The position numbers were made by a program, and so were the translations under genes. The notes beneath the pieces are model-generated. The model ran no database searches. It was not told the DNA's origin and saw nothing but the letters and a program-made list of their open reading frames with translations. A stretch of 64,000 bases of DNA from Oceanobacillus sojae (GTDB lineage: Bacteria > Bacillota > Bacilli > Bacillales > Amphibacillaceae), in the NCBI RefSeq assembly GCF_007991515.1, contig NZ_BJYM01000005.1, positions 219,835 through 283,834 of the forward strand, in the 5' to 3' direction. Below, one piece after another: positions 8,907 to 18,004 of this stretch; within the stretch, counting starts at the first letter, position 1, and each line of letters begins with the position of its first letter.

Positions 8907-9569
8907 TTAATCTCGTTTAAACAGCAGCCAAAGGTAAAAACAGCCTGTAATAGCAAAAGCCAGCCACAAATTTATATAATCACCAAAAAGTAAAACAACT
9001 GTACCTGTTCCAACTCCCAGCATAAATACAGTGATTCCAATTAATAGAGTAAAAAAAGTATGTAAGGCTTCTTTATTTTTATGAAATACTGCTAAATAAA
9101 GATTATTCATAAGGTTCTTTGTGTTACCAGTCATAATCCCGTTATTTATACTGGTTGATTTGATTTTACGAAATACTGTCAGTTCATATCCTGCCAGTAA
9201 GCCTAATAGAAAGCCGATAACAGATGGCCCGATGTTTTGCTGTATGACGGCGAGTATAAACAGGAATACCATCTGAAGAAAAAGATAGATACGATACTTC
9301 CTCCAGCCATATGCTTTAAAGCGCTCTATAATTCCTTGAGCTATAAATGCCCCAAGAGCAAAGCCAATAAATGAGGAGATATGGACTAAGGCGTCTGGAA
9401 AATTTCCTTCAAACAGCTTGGCAGCCAAAACAACCATATTTCCTGTTTGTGCACTGGCAAACAATCCATCCTGGGTTAGAAATGTATATGCGTCAATAAA
9501 TCCCATTAGAAAAGTGGAGAAAACAGTTAATATAGTTAAAATTTTATTTTGATTGATTTCATGTTGCAC
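8907..9569 (-). CDS. YoaK-like membrane protein (DUF1275)
   Basis: 220 residues with about six hydrophobic segments. The FLMGFIDAYTFL segment, ASAQTGNMVVLA and SINNGIMTGNTKNL are hallmarks of the YoaK/DUF1275 family, whose role is not known. I take the GTG at 9569 as start because AAAGGGGTG stands 7 bases upstream; the nearby ATG is out of frame. It stands alone between the MFS terminator and a region of decayed sequence. Confidence 0.8.
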   Translation of the reverse strand: MQHEINQNKILTILTVFSTFLMGFIDAYTFLTQDGLFASAQTGNMVVLAAKLFEGNFPDALVHISSFIGFALGAFIAQGIIERFKAYGWRKYRIYLFLQMVFLFILAVIQQNIGPSVIGFLLGLLAGYELTVFRKIKSTSINNGIMTGNTKNLMNNLYLAVFHKNKEALHTFFTLLIGITVFMLGVGTGTVVLLFGDYINLWLAFAITGCFYLWLLFKRD

Positions 9570-9808
9570 CCTTTATCACCCCTTTCCTAGGTTATGGAAT
9601 GGATAGAATAATAGCTTTTTATATTCTTTGCAATTCATGAAAAAGCAGAACCTAGCCCCGAATAATTTATACTATATTCTTTTAAATAGGAAATATACTT
9701 AGTTTAAGACTTCTTGTTTCAGTTGTCCAACAAAGAAATAAACTGTAGTATAAAGAAAAGGTCTTCAAAGCAAGGAAGTTTATTTATCAATTAAGAAGGC
9801 AGCATAAT

Positions 9809-10112
9809 ATGGGGAAGGACATAAAATATTCATGGAGAAGCTACTGCTGTTTCATAACGAGTGTATTGCCGGTATTTTTCTCATATCGTACCTGAGTCCG
9901 TTGGGTCTTCATTGAGCTCTGAAAATTTACTGTTCATGATTATATGCCCTGATTGGGATGAATATTATCGCTATTATTTTTCTCTTCATTACCTGGAGAA
10001 ATAAAGAAGAAAAAAGACAATTGCTGTTCTCTCACTTATTCTGACGATTTTTAATTTGTTTTCTACCGCCGGCTTTATTTGGAATATTTCATTGTTCACC
10101 AATCTGTCCTAA
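9809..10112 (+). pseudogene. Decayed small multi-span membrane protein gene
   Basis: A start with a ribosome site (AAGAAGG, ATG 9809) opens MGKDIKYSWRSYCCFITSVL and then stops at 9893. In the next frame come LSPLGL, further stops and then LIGMNIIAIIFLFITWRNKE. After another shift LILTIFNLFSTAGFIWNISL runs to a stop at 10110-10112. Read together these make a plausible 3-4 span membrane protein of about 100 residues broken by at least two frameshifts and two stops. The parent family is not recognised. The fragments could be chance hydrophobic runs in AT-rich DNA, but their order, spacing and charged link between spans argue for a relic. Confidence 0.5.
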
Positions 10113-10131
10113 ATTAATTTTCTTCAAAAGA

Positions 10132-10180
10132 AATTGCTTTTCCAAAAAAGATTTTATTCTTCTTTCCTGAAAAAGCAATT
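10132..10180 (-). terminator. Possible terminator of the MBL hydrolase gene
   Basis: AATTGCTTTT at 10132-10141 is repeated inverted at 10171-10180 with a long internal loop. On the reverse strand it follows the hydrolase stop and ends in TTTCTTTT. Confidence 0.45.
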
Positions 10181-10185
10181 ATATA

Positions 10186-11043
10186 CTAATGTTCTTTACG
10201 GTTCACATATCGTCCATAATCCGGCACAGCAGTCTGATCAAAAGTATCCACTAATTTCGCCAGTCCTGCAGACAGTTCTTCCTCATGCACCGGTTCTCCA
10301 TGGCCGGTTACTGCAATTGCAGGTTTTAAAGCTTCCAGTGTTTGAACAGATTTCTTTGCTGCTTCCCAATCTGTTGTAAAATATCTTGGTGGTCCATGTA
10401 CTTCTCTATCCTGTATCATCACTTTATATAAGGAATCCTGTTTTACCGTAACAAATGCATCTCCAGCAATCAGGAAACGATCTGCATCTCTGTATAAGGA
10501 AATATGGCCTGGAGAATGGCCTGGTGTATGTATCCATCTCCAATCAGGCATCCCCGGTATACTTCCGTCAGACGGAATCTCCAATATGCTGCTTCCCAAG
10601 TTAATTGGATCGTTAGGAAATATGGCAGAAGCCTTTGCAATTAATCCTCCTTCTACGCCTGAGTCAGGTTCTGGATAGCTCTCTTTTCCTGTCAGGAAAG
10701 GAAGCTCTAATCTATGAGCATAAACAGGTATCTTCCAATACTTTACTAAATCAACAACTGCTCCCACGTGGTCAAAATGACCATGTGTTAAAATAATTGC
10801 TTTTGGAAAATTGCCTTTACCAAAACGCTCCTCAGTTACAGCTATAATTTCATCTGCTGATCCAGGCATTCCAGAATCTACCAATACAAAATCCTGTGTG
10901 TCCGGATTTCCTACAAAGCAGATATTAACAATCTGAACCGTGTAACAATATATATTTGGCAATATTTCTAATCCTGCGCCACTATTCACTGAGGTTGCCG
11001 GGATATATTTGTAATCATCTCCGTAAGAAATATCTTTGTCCAT
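10186..11043 (-). CDS. MBL-fold metallo-hydrolase
   Basis: 285 residues from the preferred start. The metal-binding core is THGHFDHVG at 86-94; a second ligand region is HTPGHSPGH at 172-180; IAGDAF follows near 195, and a late GHGEP supplies the last histidine. This is the zinc-type beta-lactamase fold used by glyoxalase II-like, lactonase-like and other hydrolases. Specificity is unknown; general resemblance is to B. subtilis YflN-type proteins. ATG 11043 is chosen because GGAGGA lies 8 bases upstream; an in-frame ATG 10 codons earlier lacks a site. Single gene. Confidence 0.85.
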   Translation of the reverse strand: MDKDISYGDDYKYIPATSVNSGAGLEILPNIYCYTVQIVNICFVGNPDTQDFVLVDSGMPGSADEIIAVTEERFGKGNFPKAIILTHGHFDHVGAVVDLVKYWKIPVYAHRLELPFLTGKESYPEPDSGVEGGLIAKASAIFPNDPINLGSSILEIPSDGSIPGMPDWRWIHTPGHSPGHISLYRDADRFLIAGDAFVTVKQDSLYKVMIQDREVHGPPRYFTTDWEAAKKSVQTLEALKPAIAVTGHGEPVHEEELSAGLAKLVDTFDQTAVPDYGRYVNRKEH

Positions 11044-11291
11044 TTTCTTATCTCCTCCTATATTAGGAAACATTTATTATATAGATACTTTTCCATTCTG
11101 TTATAATTTTTATTCTTTAGGATGGAATGCTTCTAAAAATGTCCGGTTAAAAAGAAAGCTGTACGATACTGCAGATTAAAACTTTTTTGAATCCTCACAT
11201 ACTTTTTTCCATTATTTAACTAATAATTAGCTGATTTTGAAAATAGAATTTATAATAAAATATGTTATAGTAAAACAGAGAAAGGGGTTTT

Positions 11292-11675
11292 ATGATGTCT
11301 AAAAGATTTCTGATAATTATTGTAACTTTACTGATTGCTATTGCAGCTATTTTATTTGCAGCCCGATCCCAGACCGCCCCCAATACTATTTCATATGCTG
11401 ACCCTGCAGGCTTATTAATTGCGATAGGAATGGTCGTTGTGCTATTTCTTCCGCCATTACTTTTATCATTCTTTCATAATTCTATTGTTAGAACGATTTC
11501 TGCCGTCTACCAGATATTCATTGCGATTGCTTTTATAGGGCTCATCCCAGCAGCCATTTTTGCATCAGCTGGAATCGCTGTTACGATTGCAGCAATTGCG
11601 GGAACACTTACAAGTATTGCAAGTATTTTTGTAACTTTATTTGCAGGAAAAAGTAAAAATACATATAGTTTCTAA
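11292..11675 (+). CDS. Small four-span membrane protein, unknown function
   Basis: 127 residues (126 if the second ATG at 11295 is used, which is better spaced from the AAAGGGG site). Four hydrophobic segments are visible: about residues 5-25, 40-62, 70-92 and 95-118, the last rich in Ala, Ile and Thr. There are no charged residues in the spans and no motif I recognise. It is a single gene with its own terminator. Uninterrupted frame, good ribosome site and terminator support a real gene. Confidence 0.7.
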   Translation: MMSKRFLIIIVTLLIAIAAILFAARSQTAPNTISYADPAGLLIAIGMVVVLFLPPLLLSFFHNSIVRTISAVYQIFIAIAFIGLIPAAIFASAGIAVTIAAIAGTLTSIASIFVTLFAGKSKNTYSF

Positions 11676-11708
11676 AAAATGGATTAGATTTTGTCTTATC
11701 CATTTTTT
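11674..11708 (+). terminator. Intrinsic terminator
   Basis: AAAAAATGGATTAGA pairs with TCTTATCCATTTTTT with one mismatch, and the second arm ends in seven T. It immediately follows the small membrane protein gene. Confidence 0.85.
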
Positions 11709-11743
11709 TCATAATGAAATGGATACAAAAGATATACGTTCCT

Positions 11744-11772
11744 TTGTTAAGCACAAGCTGTCATAATATATA
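11744..11772 (+). promoter_or_regulatory. Putative promoter for the nitronate monooxygenase-like gene
   Basis: TTGTTA (11744-11749), 17-base spacer, TATATA (11767-11772), about 45 bases before the start codon. Confidence 0.4.
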
Positions 11773-11816
11773 TAGAACTATTCACAACTTTTTCGTCTCA
11801 TAAAAAAGGAGGAATC

Positions 11817-12884
11817 ATGATGTGGAATCAAAATATATTAACCGAAAAAATTGGCATTCGCTATCCGATTATCCAGGCAGGTATGGCCGGAGGTATAACA
11901 ACACCAGAGCTCGTTGCTGCAGTGTCTAATGCGGGCGGACTTGGTACACTTGGCGCAGGCTATTTGAAGCCGGAACAGACACGGGAAAGTATCCAAAAGA
12001 TAAAACAGCTGACTGATAATCCCTTTGCAGTCAATTTATTTACGCCGGAAACGCCAGAAGTAAACGATACTGAAATAGCACAGGCTAATGAATGGCTCCT
12101 TCCATTTCGCGAAGAATTACATATCTCTGAAGCTCCTGAAGTAAAAGAAGTGCAGACTGCTATTTTCGAACAGCAAATCCAAATTATTATTGAAGAGCGG
12201 GTCCCTGTATGCAGCTTTACATTCGGGATTCCTTCCAAAGCTGTTCTTCAGCAGCTGAAAGAAAATCATATTATAGTAATGGGAACAGCAACAACTGTTA
12301 CAGAAGCAAAAGCTAATGAATACAGTGGAATGGATATGGTTGTTATGCAAGGAAGCGAAGCCGGCGGACACCGTGGAACATTTTTAAGTTCTTTTGAAGA
12401 TGCAATGATTGGGACAATGGCACTTATTCCGCAAGCCGCAGATCAGGTAAATATTCCACTGATTGCAGCAGGCGGAATCTCTGACGGAAGAGGTGTACTG
12501 GCATCCTTCATCCTAGGAGCCCAAGGAGCTCAAATGGGAACTGCATTTCTTTCCTGCTTCGAAAGTGGCGCAAATACGCAGCATAAGCAGGCTGTCCTGA
12601 ACATTGAAGAGGATCAACTGGCCATAACCTCGGCCTTTAGCGGTAAACCTGCGCGGGGTATTCGGAATGATTTCATCAAAAAGATGAAAAAACATGAAAA
12701 GCATTTACCGCCATATCCAATTCAAAACACCTTAACCAAGCAGATTCGAAGTGAAGCTGGAAAGCAAAACCGTACGGAATGGATGTCATTGTGGTGTGGT
12801 CAAAACCCGCGATCTTGCAAATCACAGTCAGTGAACGAACTAATTACTTCCATTGTTTCACAAATTGAAAATATGCAAAAGTAA
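11817..12884 (+). CDS. Nitronate monooxygenase family flavoprotein (NPD)
   Basis: 355 residues forming an FMN-binding TIM barrel. IRYPIIQAGMAGGITTPELVAAVSNAGGLGTLGAGYL is the family N-terminus (given here in overlapping short runs: PIIQAGMAGG, SNAGGLGTLGAGYL). VMQGSEAGGHRG, LIAAGGISDGRG and GAQGAQMGTAFL are the FMN phosphate-binding parts. Members oxidise alkyl nitronates such as propionate 3-nitronate or reduce enoyl substrates (2-nitropropane dioxygenase or FabK-like). Tandem ATGs at 11817 and 11820 both sit behind a GGAGG site. It ends at a bidirectional terminator shared with the convergent DHA2 gene. Confidence 0.85.
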   Translation: MMWNQNILTEKIGIRYPIIQAGMAGGITTPELVAAVSNAGGLGTLGAGYLKPEQTRESIQKIKQLTDNPFAVNLFTPETPEVNDTEIAQANEWLLPFREELHISEAPEVKEVQTAIFEQQIQIIIEERVPVCSFTFGIPSKAVLQQLKENHIIVMGTATTVTEAKANEYSGMDMVVMQGSEAGGHRGTFLSSFEDAMIGTMALIPQAADQVNIPLIAAGGISDGRGVLASFILGAQGAQMGTAFLSCFESGANTQHKQAVLNIEEDQLAITSAFSGKPARGIRNDFIKKMKKHEKHLPPYPIQNTLTKQIRSEAGKQNRTEWMSLWCGQNPRSCKSQSVNELITSIVSQIENMQK

Positions 12885-12905
12885 AAGAAAAAATGCTTCT
12901 TAACG

Positions 12906-12952
12906 AAAAAAGCAGGATGCCGTTCATTTTTTGAACAGTATCCCGCTTTTTT
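12906..12952. terminator. Bidirectional terminator between convergent genes
   Basis: AAAAAAGCAGGATGCCGTTCA pairs imperfectly with TGAACAGTATCCCGCTTTTTT around a T6 loop. A and T runs flank both sides, so it can end transcripts from either gene. Confidence 0.85.
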
Positions 12953-12955
12953 ATT

Positions 12956-14452
12956 TTATGCCTTTTCTGGTGTGAGATTTTCTTGTTGTAACTCTGTTTT
13001 TTCCGCTTGAGTTGTTCTGCCCCGTTTAATAAAGAATGCAAGAATCAACCCGATAACGGCGAATACTGTGGATACCATAAAGGCATCATTGATTCCTGTA
13101 ACCTGTGCAAGATGCGCAGCATGCACCATGTCTTGCTGATTTGCAGGATCAAAATGATTTTCCGCAATAATACCTTCGATACTATTTTTTGCCTGATTAG
13201 TCATTACAGTAACCAGAAATGCAGTACCTATTGCACCCGCAACCGAACGGACAGTGTTCACCATTGCTGTACCATGCGGATGAAGTCTTTGTGGAAGCTG
13301 ATTCAATCCGGCTGTCATAATAGGCATCATAATCATAGACATTCCAAACATACGAATTGTATAAATAGAAATGAGGTATGCATAACTTGTTGTGTCTGTC
13401 AGCTGCGTAAATAAATAGGTTGTAATAACTGTTATTGTTAACCCTGTAATCGCAAGCGGACGTGCACCAATTCTATCAAATACTCTACCGGTAATCGGCG
13501 ACATAATCCCCATGACAATCGCTCCCGGCATCAGCATCAGACCTGAATTCATTGGACTGACACCTAACACATTTTGTAAATATAACGGAATTAACAGCAT
13601 TGGAGCAAACATAGCTACTGTAATTGCGATATTAATTACCGTTGTCAGTGAAAAAATACCATCCTTGAAAACCCGAAAATCAAGCATTGGGACCTCTGCT
13701 TTAAGCTCGCGTATTACAAACAGAGTTAAACTTACAAATCCGACTACTAATCCTGTAATTACCGTTGCATCTGTCCATCCATTTGTTCCGGCAGTACTAA
13801 ATCCATACAAAATGCCGCCAAATCCGAGCGTTGATAGAATAATTGCTATCACATCAATTTTCGGGAAGGTCTGTTTTGTAACGTTCTTCAAGAAAATTGC
13901 TCCAAGAATAATCGTTAAAACAGCAATTGGGAAAATAATGTAAAATAATAATCTCCAAGAGTAATGCTCTACGACAAACCCTGATAATGTTGGACCGACA
14001 GCAGGTGCGAAGATAATAGCAATACCGATAACTCCCATTGCTCCTCCGCGTTTTTCAACTGGGAATAACGCTAATACAACAGTTGTTAACAGCGGCATTA
14101 TAATTCCCGCTCCAACTGCTTGAATTACCCGTCCAGCCATTAATATAGTAAAATCTGGTGCAATACCACAAATTAATGTACCAGCAGCAAATAGACTTAT
14201 CGCCGTTAAAAACAGCTGCCTTGTTGAAAATTTCTCCATTAAAAATGCAGTAACCGGAATAAGTACACCATTAACCAGCATAAATCCGGTAGTAATCCAT
14301 TGTGCTGTACTCTCTACAATATCTAAATCCTCCATTATCGAAGGCAAAGCCACATTCATCAATGTCTGATTCAAGAGCGATACAAATGCTCCCAGAATGA
14401 TAACAGCCAGAATGGGCCCCTTTTTTATATTATTCATTGTTGATTCAGCCAT
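12956..14452 (-). CDS. DHA2-family drug/H+ antiporter (EmrB/QacA type, 14 spans)
   Basis: About 498 residues with 14 hydrophobic segments, usual for DHA2 pumps. SLLNQTLMNVALPSIMEDL in TM1, WITTGFMLVNGVLIPVTAFL in TM2 and the motif C-like GVIGIAIIFAPAVGPTLSGF in TM5 are typical; LmrB/MdtP-type proteins of Bacillus are the nearest general match. It should expel lipophilic drugs or cations in exchange for protons. Two starts are possible: ATG 14464 abuts the GGAG, while ATG 14452 has AAAGGA close upstream. I prefer 14452. It follows a TetR gene by about 165 bases in the same direction, so drug-induced derepression is likely. Confidence 0.88.
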   Translation of the reverse strand: MAESTMNNIKKGPILAVIILGAFVSLLNQTLMNVALPSIMEDLDIVESTAQWITTGFMLVNGVLIPVTAFLMEKFSTRQLFLTAISLFAAGTLICGIAPDFTILMAGRVIQAVGAGIIMPLLTTVVLALFPVEKRGGAMGVIGIAIIFAPAVGPTLSGFVVEHYSWRLLFYIIFPIAVLTIILGAIFLKNVTKQTFPKIDVIAIILSTLGFGGILYGFSTAGTNGWTDATVITGLVVGFVSLTLFVIRELKAEVPMLDFRVFKDGIFSLTTVINIAITVAMFAPMLLIPLYLQNVLGVSPMNSGLMLMPGAIVMGIMSPITGRVFDRIGARPLAITGLTITVITTYLFTQLTDTTSYAYLISIYTIRMFGMSMIMMPIMTAGLNQLPQRLHPHGTAMVNTVRSVAGAIGTAFLVTVMTNQAKNSIEGIIAENHFDPANQQDMVHAAHLAQVTGINDAFMVSTVFAVIGLILAFFIKRGRTTQAEKTELQQENLTPEKA

Positions 14453-14619
14453 AATTCCTTTCATCTCCTATTTCTTCTATATACTTATTTCTATAGTAAT
14501 TTTATCGTTGATTCTGATTTCAACTTTTATTTAGATTTATGTTAATCACTCAAGAAAAAAAGAATGTTAAAAATCACATTCCAATCTGCCAGTCATACCT
14601 ATCTCGCTTCTAAGAGCTT

Positions 14620-15510
14620 TTACGTTGCCTGTAGAGTATTTAAAAATATCTCTACCCGATGGACCAGTGGTTGACACTCCTCTTCCTGAGCTAAAAACAA
14701 TAGCAAGGATTTAATCAAAAACATTTTAGGTTTCTTCTCATAAATCTCTTTTTGCAATGATTGCATCGCTGAAATATACTCTTCTTTCTCCTCGTCATGC
14801 AGTGCTAACTTTTTCACTTTTTTCTCTAGTTCTTCCAGAAGCTGATTTATTTGTTCTTCTGGAGACTTCGAATCCAAATCTGCTTTATAAGCCTCGTACT
14901 CTTCCATTTTCCAAGGTGTCAAAACTGGCTCTGCGTCTGATGTATGATGAATCATCGTATCCAATCGTTCTATGACAAAACGGGCTACATCTTCAAAATC
15001 AAGCTCCTTATGATCCCGGAAAATCAGTGATATATATTCCTTCAATGTTCCCTGAAGCATTAGCGTAAGATCCCAGATATACGGCTTCACTTTACTTCCA
15101 TAAGCCTCAATAAAGCAATCCTTATACCAATTCATCATGCTGATTCTGATTCTTTTCATGAGCAAAGAAATTTTCGGATTATCATGAGGCGGTAATGCCG
15201 TGAGCAGCATGCTCATATAATCTTTATTTTCACGAATACCGTCAAATTGTACCACAAGCTTTTGAATCAATTTTTCTTTCGGCGGCAGAGTTGAATCCAG
15301 ACTAATATTTTCAGCCTGCCTCAGCATTTTTCTTTGATTATGGCGGATAACTTGAATCAAGAGCTCTTCCTTGGAATCAAAAAAATTATATAATGTTCCT
15401 TTGGAAATTCTGCATTCATTAGCGATTTCCTGAACCGAAGTGGCGGAATACCCTTTTTTAGAAAAAAGGTGAATTGCTGCTTGCATAATTTCTTCTTTTT
15501 TATCCATCAT
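14620..15510 (-). CDS. TetR family regulator with extended C-terminal region
   Basis: 296 residues, about 100 more than a usual TetR. The helix-turn-helix spans about residues 8-55 (SATSVQEIANECRISKGTLY). After the ligand domain there is a charged, coiled-coil-prone segment (about 215-265, SPEEQINQLLEELEKKVKKL) and a C-terminal helix. It lies upstream of the DHA2 pump and probably represses both genes through tandem repeats at its promoter. The extra C-terminal segment may aid oligomerisation on these repeats; that is inference. The GTG/ATG context is clear, with AGAGGGG before the double ATG at 15510. Confidence 0.88.
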   Translation of the reverse strand: MMDKKEEIMQAAIHLFSKKGYSATSVQEIANECRISKGTLYNFFDSKEELLIQVIRHNQRKMLRQAENISLDSTLPPKEKLIQKLVVQFDGIRENKDYMSMLLTALPPHDNPKISLLMKRIRISMMNWYKDCFIEAYGSKVKPYIWDLTLMLQGTLKEYISLIFRDHKELDFEDVARFVIERLDTMIHHTSDAEPVLTPWKMEEYEAYKADLDSKSPEEQINQLLEELEKKVKKLALHDEEKEEYISAMQSLQKEIYEKKPKMFLIKSLLLFLAQEEECQPLVHRVEIFLNTLQAT

Positions 15511-15647
15511 TTGTCCCCTCTTTAAAACCCATCCTCTTCAGGTTTCCACTTTCTGATTTTCGAGAAGCAGCTGAATGAGTTTACCAGTAATGCTTTTCCC
15601 TTCCATATGACCGCTAAGTCAAACGAGAACTATTAAGTCACTGCCAT

Positions 15648-15692
15648 ATTATAATTGACTACTCGGTTCTTTGTCAACCACTCAGTTCTTTA
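15648..15692 (-). promoter_or_regulatory. Promoter with tandem operator repeats for TetR-DHA2 operon
   Basis: Reverse-strand TTGACA (15672-15677), 18-base spacer, TATAAT (15648-15653). Two direct copies of an element reading AAAGAACYGAGTRGT on the reverse strand begin at about 15692 and 15673, 19-20 bases apart (two helical turns), one before and one inside the promoter spacer. This suggests cooperative repressor binding. Confidence 0.7.
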
Positions 15693-15822
15693 AATTAATA
15701 AATTCTTAATCGTATACACTAAAATAATTATATTAAGGCAGGTAAACATATAATATAAAGAATGGTTTAGTTTCATTACGTTTTCACAGAGTACTTGATT
15801 AGGTGATGATTTCAATAAAAAT

Positions 15823-15852
15823 GGAAGGAATACCGTTTGCTAGTATTCCTCC
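15823..15852 (-). terminator. Terminator of the LysR gene
   Basis: GGAAGGAATAC (15823-15833) pairs with GTATTCCTCC (15843-15852). On the reverse strand it follows the LysR stop and is followed by ATTTTTATT. Confidence 0.65.
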
Positions 15853-15861
15853 CGTAAAATG

Positions 15862-16752
15862 TTAAAATGTCCACAGCTGACTGCTATCACGCAGCAGCTT
15901 CATAAAAATCTCCAATGTGTTCGTTTTGAACGGTGATTTCGTAATGATAGAAAACTCTCGTATAAAAGGAAGTCCTTTAATAGGAATAATCTTCAAATCG
16001 CCATATTTTACTTCCTTTTGAACAGCCCACTTTGAAAGCAAGGTAATACCTAGTCCAGCCGCAACGGATTCTTTAATAGATTGGGTGCTGCTAAAATGCA
16101 TCAATCGAAAAGGTGCTATATCAAACTTTTGAAAGAATTTTTCTGTTGCTTCTCTCGTACCTGAACCGCGTTCGCGTACAACCCATGTTTCTTTTACTAA
16201 ATCACTTAGCTCTATTTCTTCTTTATCCAGCAGCTTGTTTTCGGAAGAAGCAACGATGACCATTTCATCTTCCGCAAATTCCTCAGAAATAATTTCTTTC
16301 CTGTTAAAATGTCCTTCTACTATCCCTATATCCAACTGATGCGTGGCAACTAGATCTGCAATTTTAGCTGTATTTCCAATCGTTACAGCTGGTTCAATAT
16401 TCGGATATCTTCCCAGCATGTCCGCAATTATTCTTGGAAGAACATATTCTCCAAAAGTGTAGCTTGCTCCAATTGCCAGCGGTCCATTAGCTCTGTTCAC
16501 CAAGTCATCTACTAAGTTTTGCATCGTTGTATATAAGCCTAATATTTCCTTTGCATAATGATAAACAATCTCTCCTGCTTTATTTAAACGGACGTATTTA
16601 TTACTGCGTTCCAATAAGCGCATACCTACACTATCCTCCAGTGCACGAATATATTGGCTGACTGCCGGCTGAGTCATATAATGCTCCTCTGCAGCTTTAG
16701 AAAAACTCTGCTTTTCTGCAACTGTGATAAATATTCGCAAATGATTGTCCAT
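15862..16752 (-). CDS. LysR family transcriptional regulator (CysL-like)
   Basis: 296 residues. The N-terminal winged helix includes FSKAAEEHYMTQPAVSQYIRAL, followed by the effector-binding periplasmic-protein-like domain with ASYTFGEYVLPRI and STQSIKESVAAGLGITLLS. The overall pattern resembles CysL/YwfK regulators of sulfur metabolism. It is divergent from a YeiH-type transporter gene, a common arrangement in which the regulator activates the transporter and represses itself. Effector unknown. Confidence 0.88.
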   Translation of the reverse strand: MDNHLRIFITVAEKQSFSKAAEEHYMTQPAVSQYIRALEDSVGMRLLERSNKYVRLNKAGEIVYHYAKEILGLYTTMQNLVDDLVNRANGPLAIGASYTFGEYVLPRIIADMLGRYPNIEPAVTIGNTAKIADLVATHQLDIGIVEGHFNRKEIISEEFAEDEMVIVASSENKLLDKEEIELSDLVKETWVVRERGSGTREATEKFFQKFDIAPFRLMHFSSTQSIKESVAAGLGITLLSKWAVQKEVKYGDLKIIPIKGLPFIREFSIITKSPFKTNTLEIFMKLLRDSSQLWTF

Positions 16753-16803
16753 TCGTTCACCTACTTTTATCTGTTTTTTCTATTATAACAATTTACTTAT
16801 CTT

Positions 16804-16819
16804 ATTTATTATAATAAAT
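16804..16819. promoter_or_regulatory. Palindrome in the LysR/yeiH divergent region
   Basis: A perfect 16-bp palindrome, ATTTATTATAATAAAT, midway between the divergent starts (16752 and 16871). It contains a T-N11-A pattern as in LysR boxes. The AT-rich setting makes chance palindromes more likely. Confidence 0.5.
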
Positions 16820-16870
16820 TATTTTTCTTATACATTAATGTTAGCTATGCTATGAAAAGGAGGTGCTTTT

Positions 16871-17899
16871 ATGACTGCACAAGCATCACAACGAAAAAAA
16901 CGATTCAAATTAAATTCTTCAGGAAAATGGGTTGGCGGCATTGGATTTACTTTTTTTATTGCCATGCTTGGATTCCTGTTAGCAAAAATTCCCGGCTTTG
17001 ACCAGGTTGGGCAGCTCGCCTGTGCTATTATCATTGCTGTTATTTACAGACAATTTTTCGGTTACCCGGAAGCATTGCGCTCTGGGATTACTTTTTCTTC
17101 AAAAAAACTGCTGCGCTTAGCTATCATTTTGTATGGATTGAAGCTAAATATTAATACCGTATTTCATGATGGGCTGGGACTTCTTGCACGTGATGCTTTT
17201 GTTATCCTATTTGCAATAGGCGTGATGATCTGGCTTGGTAAAATATTCAAAGCAGATAAAAATATTACTCTGTTACTTGGAGTTGGTACAGGGGTCTGCG
17301 GAGCTGCTGCAATTGCAGCTGTTGCCCCAATTATAAAAACAAAGGATGAAGATACCGCAATCAGTGTCGGGATTATCGCAATGATGGGAACTGTTTTTGC
17401 AATCGGGTATTCTTTAATACAGCCATTAGTGCCTTTGACACCATCGGATTACGGAATTTGGTCGGGAATAAGCCTGCATGAGCTTGCCCATGTAGCTATC
17501 GCTGCTGAACCTGCCGGAGAAGATGCATTAGCTGTTGCACTGCTCGCAAAATTAGGACGCGTATTTTTACTTGTGCCACTCTGTTTTATTCTAATTTATA
17601 TTATGAGAAGCAAAAATAAAGGAGATCAGACACAAAGCAGAGTTGATTTTCCATGGTTCCTGATTGGTTTTATTCTGATGAGCCTTATTGGAAGTTATGT
17701 GGTTGGAAATATAATTCCTGTCTCCGATAGTGTAATGGAAGGTATTTCTGTCGCAACAACTTGGATACTGACAGCAGCTATGGTCGGATTGGGCTTGAAT
17801 GTCAGCCTAAAAGACTTGCGGTCTAAGGCTTTGAAACCGCTGCTGGCAATTACTATTACATCTATTCTCCTTTCTGTTGCTGCTTATTTTATTATTTAA
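16871..17899 (+). CDS. YeiH/UPF0324 family putative sulfate exporter
   Basis: 342 residues with about 10 hydrophobic spans. LLGVGTGVCGAAAIAAVAPI, SLHELAHVAIAA and TAAMVGLGLNVSLKDLR match the YeiH/YadS (UPF0324) family, annotated as sulfate or sulfonate-derived sulfite exporters; the function is not firmly established. A strong AGGAGGTG site precedes the ATG. The divergent CysL-like LysR supports a link to sulfur metabolism. Confidence 0.85.
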   Translation: MTAQASQRKKRFKLNSSGKWVGGIGFTFFIAMLGFLLAKIPGFDQVGQLACAIIIAVIYRQFFGYPEALRSGITFSSKKLLRLAIILYGLKLNINTVFHDGLGLLARDAFVILFAIGVMIWLGKIFKADKNITLLLGVGTGVCGAAAIAAVAPIIKTKDEDTAISVGIIAMMGTVFAIGYSLIQPLVPLTPSDYGIWSGISLHELAHVAIAAEPAGEDALAVALLAKLGRVFLLVPLCFILIYIMRSKNKGDQTQSRVDFPWFLIGFILMSLIGSYVVGNIIPVSDSVMEGISVATTWILTAAMVGLGLNVSLKDLRSKALKPLLAITITSILLSVAAYFII

Positions 17900-18004
17900 A
17901 TGCTTTATAAAAACGGCTCTATGAAACATTCTTTCTTAATCCATAGATTGTGGTTATCTATGTTATTATAAATGGACAAATCAAAACCATTGGAGGTAAT
18001 TGAC

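Noticed and set aside
12956..13943. Open frames on the + strand opposite the DHA2 pump gene
   Set aside because: Antisense shadows of a well-recognised coding sequence; no ribosome sites or family features.
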